Of a DNA stretch of 51,147 nt, positions 17,817 through 24,901 are shown one piece after another (positions within the stretch are counted from its first letter, which is position 1; every line of letters begins with the position of its first letter). Both the position numbers and the translations under genes were made by a program. The stretch comes from a virus: IMG/VR virus record IMGVR_UViG_3300001373_000005, positions 1 to 51,147 of that record. One strand, 5' to 3'. The notes below the pieces were generated by a model, which saw only the letters and a program-made list of their open reading frames with translations, was not told the origin of the DNA and made no database searches.

Positions 17817-18719
17817 ATGGCTGATTTAGGTATAAAGATTGATAGTAACGCAGGTTCGTATACCAATATATCTACAATGGGTTTATTACTAACAGACTAC
17901 AGAGTACCGTCAGCACCTGCAAAGAAAATTGTGGGTGTTGATATGGCAGGGGCACATGGTCTATACCCTGTTAGTGGCGTATACAGTTCGGGAAATGTTG
18001 ACATTGGCGTTACAGTTACAGATACAAGCGTGACAGCAGTACAAACAAAACTAACAACTTTCTTTTCATGGTTGCATACATTAGGCACACGCTTACGCCT
18101 ACAATTTTCTGATACAAGTACATACTTTAGAAAAGTAGTTTTCAGTTCGGCTGACGATATAAAAATTACGGAGGGTGTAGATAGTTGTACCGTAACATTT
18201 AGAATCATATTCGTAATGTACGACCCATTTATATACACATCAGCACTAACATTAGTATCAACAGAAATTTGGAAGTCACCATCTAGTAACACAACGTCAT
18301 ACACGCACAATAATACAGGACTACAAACACCATGCGATATTATAACGTCAAGTGTTGCGATAGACGAAACGAAGTACAACACTATTGTAAGTGGTGGAAC
18401 GTTTCCAGCTGGAATGTACGGTTATAATTTTCCTGTAGTAACCGTTAACGGTGTTTCTTGTGGTATAAGTCAAAATGTACCAGTGGCAACAAATCCGACA
18501 ACATACGAAGATAAATACTACTTGTTTGATAGTACAAACTTTAACACACGCAGATACACAGCAAGATACAATCAATATTTTGAGGGTGAATTTATTAACC
18601 TTGTGTCAGGCAATAACGTTGTTTCATTTTCTTGTCTATCGTGGAAGTTGTTGAACGCTGAACCAATTACAGAGGGCAGGGCGTACGTCACACTTGCATA
18701 TAATCGGAGGTGGTTATAA
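17817..18719 (+). CDS. dit: Distal tail protein (Dit)
   Basis: 300 residues, immediately after the tape measure (3-nt gap) and before Tal, the fixed order of siphophage tail tips. The N-terminal beta region contains LLLTDYRVPSAPAKK and IDIG-like strands (GNVDIGVTVTDTS), as in Dit N domains; MYDPFIYTSAL at about residue 133 is typical of the Dit core (YDPF). The C-terminal ~150 residues form a beta sandwich. Dit makes the hexameric hub linking tail tube and tip. Confidence 0.78.
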   Translation: MADLGIKIDSNAGSYTNISTMGLLLTDYRVPSAPAKKIVGVDMAGAHGLYPVSGVYSSGNVDIGVTVTDTSVTAVQTKLTTFFSWLHTLGTRLRLQFSDTSTYFRKVVFSSADDIKITEGVDSCTVTFRIIFVMYDPFIYTSALTLVSTEIWKSPSSNTTSYTHNNTGLQTPCDIITSSVAIDETKYNTIVSGGTFPAGMYGYNFPVVTVNGVSCGISQNVPVATNPTTYEDKYYLFDSTNFNTRRYTARYNQYFEGEFINLVSGNNVVSFSCLSWKLLNAEPITEGRAYVTLAYNRRWL

Positions 18720-20195
18720 ATGGGGATATATCCAATTTATAGAACAGATTATGACAGCGAAGAAACTATGCGAATGTATGTACTTAACACAGCGTATGAC
18801 ATAAAGATTCCTAGAGAGATAGTAACAGAAACAACAGGATACGAAACACTTTCTTTTGTTTTGCCTGCTGACTATAACGAAACGTGGGAAATAGTAAATC
18901 TTGATGGTGTTACCGTAAGAGATTACATACAAAATGAATGTTTCATAGAAATAGATGATACAGTGTTTATTGTACGTTCAACCACAAAGGATGCAGAATC
19001 AAATACATTTACAGTGTATGCAGAAGCTAGATGGTATTCACTAGCACAACAACGTATTCCCTCTACCCTCGCAGTGCAAAACTACCTAGCACCATCAGAC
19101 TATGTTACGCAGATATTAAGTATAAACATGGATGGGTGGACGTTCGGTTATACCTATCTTACATACAGTGATAATTTTTACATGATATTTGATATTGCAG
19201 AAAATACTTTGTCAGCCTTACGCAAGTTACAAAAGGTTTTAAACTGTGAACTTATATTTGATACCGTAAATTTAACAGTTTCTTTATATAGTCCTACACA
19301 GGATGCAGAGGGCAACTTTAAAGTTCGTTCAAATGATGTGTTTTCTTATAGTCGTAACGTATCCAACATGACTTTGTTAACAGATACAACAGAAATGTAT
19401 ACAGCTGTTACAATCTACGGTAAAAACAACCTGACTATTTCTTCAATCAATCCATCAGGCGAAAAGTTCTTGACTGACACGTCATGGTACACTAACAGAG
19501 GATTGTACCCACGTCTAAGATTTTACGTGGCACATGATGACAGGTTCACGGTTAAAAGTAGTTTGATGGCGTACATACAAACAGTATTAAACAAAGTAAA
19601 AGTTCCTAAGTATACATTAGAAGTAACAGCCCTAGCACTAGACACAGATTTAAAGATAGGTAACTTTGTTTACTTCTTTGACCACGAACAAGGCATACAC
19701 CAAGAAGTTAGGGTTGTCAGGTATGAAAAGGATGTGTTACAACCACATCTAAGCACATTGACATTGGACAACACAACATTAACAAGCACAACAACACAAC
19801 TAAGCAACGAGTTAAGTATAAGTGATATTCAACAACAGATTGCAGACAGTGGATGGATAAACCCGACTTTAAACTCACGTTTCGAACCGTACTATGCAGG
19901 CGTAGAAGTTGAATACAGAATGATTGGTAAAATGGTTGAAATAAGAGGACAAGTAAAACCGACAAGCACAATCGTAGGCAGTGCCACAACATATCCTATT
20001 TTCACATTAGTAAGTGGTTTTAGACCTGTACAGAATGTAGATAGAATCATGCATGGTAGCACTGTTACAAATTGGTTGTTACGTATTACAACAGATGGCG
20101 TTGTTTCATTCTCACGTCTAGTTGAGGGTGGTGTATATGTGGATGCAACAACTACACATTGGTTACCATTTAGCGTCATGTTTATGGTGGACTAG
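18720..20195 (+). CDS. tal: Tail-associated protein Tal (prophage endopeptidase-type tip protein)
   Basis: 491 residues; the ATG directly follows the Dit stop. The first ~350 residues follow the gp27-like hub pattern of Gram-positive Tal proteins: VTETTGYETLSFVLPA, FIEIDDTVFIVRSTTKDAE, TLSALRKLQKVLNCELIFD and TAVTIYGKN. I see no clear peptidase motif. The C-terminal ~120 residues (from WINPTLNSRFEPYYAG) are a beta sandwich resembling tail-tip receptor-binding extensions. It likely closes the tail tube and opens on adsorption. Confidence 0.75.
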   Translation: MGIYPIYRTDYDSEETMRMYVLNTAYDIKIPREIVTETTGYETLSFVLPADYNETWEIVNLDGVTVRDYIQNECFIEIDDTVFIVRSTTKDAESNTFTVYAEARWYSLAQQRIPSTLAVQNYLAPSDYVTQILSINMDGWTFGYTYLTYSDNFYMIFDIAENTLSALRKLQKVLNCELIFDTVNLTVSLYSPTQDAEGNFKVRSNDVFSYSRNVSNMTLLTDTTEMYTAVTIYGKNNLTISSINPSGEKFLTDTSWYTNRGLYPRLRFYVAHDDRFTVKSSLMAYIQTVLNKVKVPKYTLEVTALALDTDLKIGNFVYFFDHEQGIHQEVRVVRYEKDVLQPHLSTLTLDNTTLTSTTTQLSNELSISDIQQQIADSGWINPTLNSRFEPYYAGVEVEYRMIGKMVEIRGQVKPTSTIVGSATTYPIFTLVSGFRPVQNVDRIMHGSTVTNWLLRITTDGVVSFSRLVEGGVYVDATTTHWLPFSVMFMVD

Positions 20196-20243
20196 ATGAA
20201 CACACAAGATAAAAATAAAAACCTTAATAAAGGAGATTCAAGC

Positions 20244-20762
20244 ATGAAAACAATACAAGCATTAAGCAACATTCTATCAATGGTTATGGGTGAAAAATCA
20301 TTGAATTATTGGGCGTTACTGATTGGGATAATTGCAAGCTGTACAACGGAAATATTTGGAGGTTACGACATGCCTTTGAAAACTCTTGTAATACTCGCTG
20401 TAATTGATATAATCACAGGACTATTAAAAGCGTTCTCTACAGGTACATTATCAAGCAAAGTGAATACAAAAGGACTAGCAAAAAAATTCTGCATGTTCTT
20501 AATCGTTGCGTGTTCTGTACAACTAGAAACACTTTACAACGTACCATTGCATGAGGGTGCAGTGTCATTTTATATCTTTAATGAAATACTTTCCATTTTG
20601 GAAAATGTAGATAAGATGGTTGACCTACCACCCCAAATTATGGAGTTCGTTAATAAAATAAGAAATAATAATATTAGTGAAACGAACAGAAAAGAACAAC
20701 AGAAAAAAGAAGAAGAAACAAAAGAAGATATTAGTGATTCTGACGATAGTATTAAAGGATAA
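20244..20762 (+). CDS. Holin (phage_holin_4/toxin-secretion holin type)
   Basis: 172 residues from ATG 20244 (SD AAAGGAG); an in-frame ATG at 20196 has no SD. Hydrophobic segments at about residues 20-45 (NYWALLIGIIASCTTEIFGG), 50-65 (LVILAVIDIITGLL) and 80-95 (FCMFLIVACSVQ) match the three-span class, with the typical DIITGLLKA motif. The C-terminus is hydrophilic and charged. It should permeabilise the membrane so the endolysin can act. It closes the late operon, far from the endolysin in linear order. Confidence 0.8.
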   Translation: MKTIQALSNILSMVMGEKSLNYWALLIGIIASCTTEIFGGYDMPLKTLVILAVIDIITGLLKAFSTGTLSSKVNTKGLAKKFCMFLIVACSVQLETLYNVPLHEGAVSFYIFNEILSILENVDKMVDLPPQIMEFVNKIRNNNISETNRKEQQKKEEETKEDISDSDDSIKG

Positions 20763-20804
20763 TATAAACGTATTGACTGACAGCATGTTGAAACTCACAG
20801 ATTT

Positions 20805-20873
20805 AATTTTAAGCACTTGTAACCTATGCGACGGTATGTAAACCTACCTAGTGTATTTACAGGTGCTTAAATT
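20805..20873 (+). terminator. Long structured stem-loop at the end of the late operon
   Basis: AATTTTAAGCACTTGTAA (20805-20822) pairs with 20856-20873 over 17 bp with one bulged T and one G-U. The 33-nt apical part holds more weak pairing. A T-rich region follows, so it may end late transcription after the holin gene, though it is larger than a simple terminator. Its stem core AAGCACYT/AGGTGCTT recurs at 31142-31215. Confidence 0.6.
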
Positions 20874-20920
20874 TGATTTTAGAGCGTTTTAAACAATTTT
20901 AACTTTTTTTAAAATATATA

Positions 20921-20968
20921 TTTACAAATTAAAACATTTATGATATACTTAAGGAGTGTTAAAAACAC
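20921..20968 (+). promoter_or_regulatory. Sigma-A promoter with +1 hairpin
   Basis: -35 TTTACA (20921-20926), 17-bp spacer, TGA-extended -10 TATACT (20944-20949). Hairpin GTGTT-aaa-AACAC (20956-20968) begins at the predicted +1. It drives the gene at 21003. Confidence 0.8.
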
Positions 20969-20976
20969 AGAGAATA

Positions 20977-20988
20977 TTTCAATTGAAA
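20977..20988 (+). promoter_or_regulatory. RRUN-loop leader hairpin 3
   Basis: TTTC-AATT-GAAA, 14 nt before ATG 21003. The loop is AAUU instead of AGUU. Confidence 0.7.
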
Positions 20989-21002
20989 AGAGGAAAAGAA
21001 AA

Positions 21003-21287
21003 ATGAAAAAATGTCTATGGGTATCATCCCAACCAATCACAAGGGAACAAAAGTCACAAATAATGGAGAGGTTACAATGTAATTTCGTTTGTGACTTATG
21101 CGACAGGGAAATTGATTCTGTCGATGTTCTGTTTGAAATGGCAGAACAAAGCGATACAATTATTGTAGATATGGCAACAGCCCCGAAAGAGGTTGTAAGC
21201 TGGATAGATACAATAATAAACCTTGCACCTATTAAGGGTAAACAGATAATAATCTTACGTGATAGACGTAAGAACAACAGAAGATAA
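21003..21287 (+). CDS. Hypothetical early protein, alpha/beta
   Basis: 94 residues from ATG 21003 (SD GAGG); an upstream in-frame start at 20940 would lie in the promoter. The order strand (CLWVSSQPI), helix (TREQKSQIMERL), strand, helix, strand (TIIVDMATA), helix, strand (KQIIILRDR) suggests a small Rossmann-like fold. The opening resembles small proteins of phages and of some CRISPR-associated families, but I cannot assign one. First gene of an early transcript. Confidence 0.75.
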   Translation: MKKCLWVSSQPITREQKSQIMERLQCNFVCDLCDREIDSVDVLFEMAEQSDTIIVDMATAPKEVVSWIDTIINLAPIKGKQIIILRDRRKNNRR

Positions 21288-21303
21288 GAAAAGGAGTAAA
21301 CAA

Positions 21304-21534
21304 ATGGCGTTACATCAAGAAAATAAATGGTGTTTCGTCATTTGTATTCACAGGAAGATTCTGCGTTTTGCCTGTTGGATTGACAACACAGACGCATTTG
21401 TGAAGTACCTACATGAACAAGGTTATGAGTTCATAAAAGTATTTGAGCCTGTACGTACAGATGACGGACTAGACCACCTTACAGACGAACAAATGAAAGA
21501 AATAATAAAATTAAAGAAAGAGTGCATAGCATAA
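21304..21534 (+). CDS. Hypothetical early protein
   Basis: 76 residues from ATG 21304 (SD AAAGGAG). Strand-rich N-terminus with WCFVICIHRKILRFACW, then a helix (TDAFVKYLHEQGYEF) and an acidic C-terminal helix. No family recognised. Second gene of the promoter-20921 transcript. Confidence 0.7.
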   Translation: MALHQENKWCFVICIHRKILRFACWIDNTDAFVKYLHEQGYEFIKVFEPVRTDDGLDHLTDEQMKEIIKLKKECIA

Positions 21535-21546
21535 GAGGGAAACGAA

Positions 21547-21879
21547 ATGAAAGCAAATTTGAGACTACTAAACGTAAAAGATTCGTGTAAGGTTGCATTA
21601 GATTCACATTGCATCACACACGACAGCATATTGTTAACAAACTTGTGGGATGGTAACACAGTAATTGCAAGTATAGACGGTATAATAACAAAATGCACAA
21701 TTGGGACAGTTGACGATTTTACTACACGTACAAACAAAAACCTAGGTAATAAAATATTTATTACTTTGAGGGTGCAAGCAGATGAAAGCATTGGAATAAC
21801 AAGGGAGTACAAGTTTTCACTTACATGCACAGCATCAAAAGACGGAAAAGATAATTTTGTAGTTCATAGAATACAATAA
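21547..21879 (+). CDS. Hypothetical early protein
   Basis: 110 residues, mostly predicted beta strands with few helices. The SD is weak (GAGGG). There is no recognised motif. Last gene before the promoter at 21888. Confidence 0.7.
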   Translation: MKANLRLLNVKDSCKVALDSHCITHDSILLTNLWDGNTVIASIDGIITKCTIGTVDDFTTRTNKNLGNKIFITLRVQADESIGITREYKFSLTCTASKDGKDNFVVHRIQ

Positions 21880-21887
21880 AAAAACAA

Positions 21888-21939
21888 TTGACTTTTTACC
21901 TGACATATGATATACTTATATAGTCGGACGATATCCGAC
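21888..21939 (+). promoter_or_regulatory. Sigma-A promoter with +1 hairpin
   Basis: -35 TTGACT (21888-21893), 17-bp spacer, TGA-extended -10 TATACT (21911-21916). Strong hairpin GTCGGA-cgata-TCCGAC (21923-21939) starts at the predicted +1. It is followed by a structured leader of about 130 nt. Confidence 0.85.
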
Positions 21940-21940
21940 A

Positions 21941-22038
21941 AGCCTTGTGATATTACCCATGATATCGGTGTACGTGTTTGTCAGTCATGTACATTACACA
22001 GTCAAACGTGTACAAGGCTATTACTGTAATTACAGTAA
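21941..22038 (+). ncRNA. Structured 5' leader RNA (riboswitch-like candidate)
   Basis: AGCCTTGT (21941-21948) pairs with ACAAGGCT (22012-22019), closing a junction that can hold GATAT/ATATC (21949-21953/21962-21966) and GTTTG/CAAAC (21976-21980/22003-22007). The perfect palindrome TTACTGTAATTACAGTAA (22021-22038) follows; it folds as a 7-bp stem with an AATT loop. It lies between promoter 21888 and the gene at 22071, which lacks an RRUN box. Function unknown. Confidence 0.5.
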
Positions 22039-22070
22039 ATAAAATACCTTGATAAAGGAGAGAAAGAACA

Positions 22071-22568
22071 ATGAAAAAAGAATTAATGAAAGAACCTTAT
22101 TTAAAGGCGTCAAAGCGTGTCGATTTGCTAGATATAGCGAAAGAGCTAAATATAAAGGGAAGACACGCACAAAAGAAGCAGGAATTAATTGCTAACATTT
22201 TGCAGGCGTACAGTTTGCAAGAACCAATGATACAAGAAGTAACAGAAGTAACAGAAGAAGATAACAAAGTGGTGGAAAAGCGTGAATACATTGCTAACGC
22301 ACCACTAGGAACACCAGTGGCATTTTCAACACCTAACGGAACGTATACAGGATTTATTGTTAATCGTTCACGCCAACAAGGAAAGTTAATGATACAAGAG
22401 AGTAACAAAGATGGCACGAAAACAAACGTGTGCCACACTGTAAAATTCGATGACGTGTTATGGGTGAAGTACGGTGCACGTTACCCACGCAACATTTATG
22501 CAATGATATTAGAAACGCATAGAAAAAAGGAGCGTGAACAGGGTGGAGCAGACGCACAACAAATATAG
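22071..22568 (+). CDS. Putative nucleic-acid-binding protein (SAP/Rho_N-like N-terminus)
   Basis: 165 residues, SD AAAGGAG. Residues about 12-48 (SKRVDLLDIAKELNIKGRHA and onwards) look like a helix-loop-helix Rho_N/SAP module. Residues about 78-140 are a small beta domain (GTPVAFSTPNGTYTGFIVN, then VCHTVKFDDVLWVKYGARYP) resembling KOW/SH3-like barrels. It begins the operon leading to primase, so a role in replication initiation or transcription is possible (inference). Confidence 0.7.
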   Translation: MKKELMKEPYLKASKRVDLLDIAKELNIKGRHAQKKQELIANILQAYSLQEPMIQEVTEVTEEDNKVVEKREYIANAPLGTPVAFSTPNGTYTGFIVNRSRQQGKLMIQESNKDGTKTNVCHTVKFDDVLWVKYGARYPRNIYAMILETHRKKEREQGGADAQQI

Positions 22569-23091
22569 TGGTGTAGAACTAACCAAACAAATAAACAAAA
22601 TGTACACGTTAAAGCAAGAGTTAAAACGTGTGCAAGAAGAATACGAAACAAAAGTAAATGAAACAAAACATATAATTAAAAACTACATGGACGAAATAAA
22701 AGCAAATACAGTTACATGTAGTATAAATGATATGTCAGCCGATTGGGATGACGTGGAACTTAAGGCAAGTTTAACACAGCACACCAAGATTATTTTTGAC
22801 GCTGACAAGCTACACGAAAGATTAAAAGCTAAACCATTTGTTAACAGTGTAATAAACAAAACATATACCGTTAACGATTGGCAACAGTTAGCAAACACGC
22901 TACAAAAGTATAAAGTACCTGCACACGAGGTAACAAAGTACATAACAGTTACAAAACAAGTGGACACGAAGTTACTAGACCATTATAGTAATTTAGGCGA
23001 TGTTACACTTGAAGAGATACAAGGAACATACACAGTACAAACGAGCGAACCGAGTTTACAAGTTCGCACTGTAAAAATTACTGACAAGTGA
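22543..23091 (+). CDS. Hypothetical coiled-coil protein
   Basis: 182 residues if GTG 22543 is used, which has the better spacing from SD AAAAAGGAG; GTG 22534 is the alternative. It overlaps the preceding gene by about 26 bp. The N-terminal ~50 residues are a heptad-like coiled coil, and the rest mixes helices and strands. No family recognised, though similar coiled-coil proteins often precede phage primases. Confidence 0.65.
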   Translation: MEQTHNKYSGVELTKQINKMYTLKQELKRVQEEYETKVNETKHIIKNYMDEIKANTVTCSINDMSADWDDVELKASLTQHTKIIFDADKLHERLKAKPFVNSVINKTYTVNDWQQLANTLQKYKVPAHEVTKYITVTKQVDTKLLDHYSNLGDVTLEEIQGTYTVQTSEPSLQVRTVKITDK

Positions 23092-23103
23092 GGTAATACA
23101 TTG

Positions 23104-24098
23104 ATGGACTTAAACGGAAGTAAAGAAATGTTAAAAACCCTTTTTATTATGGATTAGCATTTGAATACACGCAGGACAAAATAATTTGCCCTATACATTC
23201 AGATGTTAATCCATCCATGAAAATTGATTATGAATCAGGCAGGTATTTTTGTTTTGGGTGTGGTGCAAGTGGAAACGTGTTACAGTTAATACAAGCTATA
23301 GAAAGTAAACACAATGACAACGTGTTGAATGATTTACAAGCTTGTTTTAAAATGTACGAGATAACACACACAGACAAAACGAAACATATCACAAATGTAG
23401 TGCACACAAAACAAACAAAAGCTTTACCACAATACCTTATTGAAGCAAAACACGATTATCATGGATTGTTAACAAATGACTGGAATGATGTGACGGATGA
23501 ACACACATTACAAGCAAGACAATACATGAATGATAGAGGTTTTGACAACAATGTACTAAACAAAGCAAAAGCCAAATACACATACAACGCCCATTATCCT
23601 ATCATGTTCCCTATAACAGAAAATGATGTGTTTAAAGGGTACGTATGCAGAACAAACTTGAAGCATATAGAACAGAAAAGAAAGTACTTGTACAATAAAG
23701 GGTTTAGCAGAGAAACAACGCTAGCAGGTACATACACAAGTAACAAGCCTGTGTATATTGTGGAGGGGTACATGGACATGTTAAAAATGAAAATGTTTGG
23801 TATAAAGAATGTTGTTGCGATACTAGGTTGGAAGATATCACAGAAACAAATACAAGCGTTAAAAAATGCAGGAGTTACAAAAGTAATATCCTGTTTAGAT
23901 AATGATACGTGTGGTAAAAAGGGGACAGAATACCTTACGAAGTTTTTTAGTGTTATAAGGTTTCGTTTTCTTAAAGGCATAAAAGATATTGGAGAGTGTA
24001 ACCAAATACAATTTTCCAAGATGTTAAATAAAACTAAAACTGACTATAAGGAGAACAAGAATTATGGGATTAATGGACAGAATCAAAGAAGAGAGTAA
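23104..24098 (+). CDS. dnaG: DNA primase (DnaG type) with a -1 frame break near its start
   Basis: ATG 23104 with SD GAGGT opens a frame that reads 17 codons and stops at TAG 23157. The frame -1 to it continues as a complete primase: YYGLAFEYTQDKIICPIHSD, then YFCFGCGASGN (CHC2 zinc finger), then a Toprim domain with VEGYMDMLK (catalytic Glu) and LDNDTCGKKG (Asp-x-Asp) and KDIGECNQ. That frame has no plausible start of its own, since a stop lies just upstream of the finger. The break falls in AAAAACCCTTTTT (23133-23145). Causes could be programmed -1 slippage, a real mutation or a one-base assembly error. It overlaps the SSB gene by 35 bp. Confidence 0.8.
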
Positions 24099-24828
24099 AA
24101 AAGCAGGAACGAACAAAGGTAAAATTCTAATGGTGGGTACAGGCGAAAAGAAACGTATTCGCTTTTTGCAGGAACTAGATGATGGTATGGAATTAAAGTT
24201 TCATGCGTCGTATGAAAAAGGTGTAAACGCTTTATGTGGCGAAGAGTACGGAAAAAGTTGTCCGTATTGTGGTGATGAAGATTACAAAGGAAAAACCATG
24301 TTTGCGTGGAGCGTATACGACACAGACGAAAAGCAAGAGAAAGTAATGTTCTACGGTGTTACACGCTGTACTCCTGTTACGCAACTTGTAGCCTTATCCA
24401 ATGCGTATAAAACAATAATGGATAGAGATTACGTACTATCAGCATCAGGAACAAAAATGGACAAACAATTCCAAGCGATTGGAATGGATAAAGTAAAATT
24501 CAGAAATGATAAAGTTAAAGCAATGTCAAAATCAGCCATATTAAACGTAATCAAAAAAGCTTATCCAATCGATACAGATGATATCGAAGAGGATGACGAT
24601 GATATAGAAGAGAAAGCAACACTAACAAAGAAAAACAAGAGTACAGATACAGATGATAAGTATGATGGATTATCAGCAAAGAAAATTTATGATATCTGTA
24701 TTGAAAAAGGTATTGACGTTCCTATCAGAAAAGAACGTGAGTACTACATACAAGAAATACAAGAGTTCGAAAAGCAACACGAGAAGTGGGGCGAAGACGA
24801 AGATAATGAAGATGAATGGGAACAGTAG
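24064..24828 (+). CDS. Single-stranded DNA-binding protein (phage SSB-like)
   Basis: 254 residues, SD AAGGAG. The N-terminal ~160 residues follow the fold of phage gp32-like SSBs with a zinc site (CGEEYGKSCPYCGDED). An acidic linker comes next. Residues about 198-240 (SAKKIYDICIEKGIDVPIRK) form a small helical module also present in the protein at 38512. The C-terminus is acidic and ends DEDNEDEWEQ, like the partner-binding tails of SSBs. It lies between primase and polymerase. Confidence 0.7.
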   Translation: MGLMDRIKEESKKAGTNKGKILMVGTGEKKRIRFLQELDDGMELKFHASYEKGVNALCGEEYGKSCPYCGDEDYKGKTMFAWSVYDTDEKQEKVMFYGVTRCTPVTQLVALSNAYKTIMDRDYVLSASGTKMDKQFQAIGMDKVKFRNDKVKAMSKSAILNVIKKAYPIDTDDIEEDDDDIEEKATLTKKNKSTDTDDKYDGLSAKKIYDICIEKGIDVPIRKEREYYIQEIQEFEKQHEKWGEDEDNEDEWEQ

Positions 24829-24857
24829 TAATATCATAAAATTAAATTCAGGCGATT

Positions 24858-24883
24858 GAGTGGGTAACACCACTCTTTTGTTT
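24858..24883 (+). terminator. Rho-independent terminator
   Basis: GAGTGG-gtaaca-CCACTC (24858-24875) followed by TTTTGTTT. It lies between the SSB-like gene and the polymerase gene, probably lowering transcription into the polymerase because no promoter is visible after it. Confidence 0.75.
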
Positions 24884-24901
24884 AATATGGGAGGATTTAC
24901 A

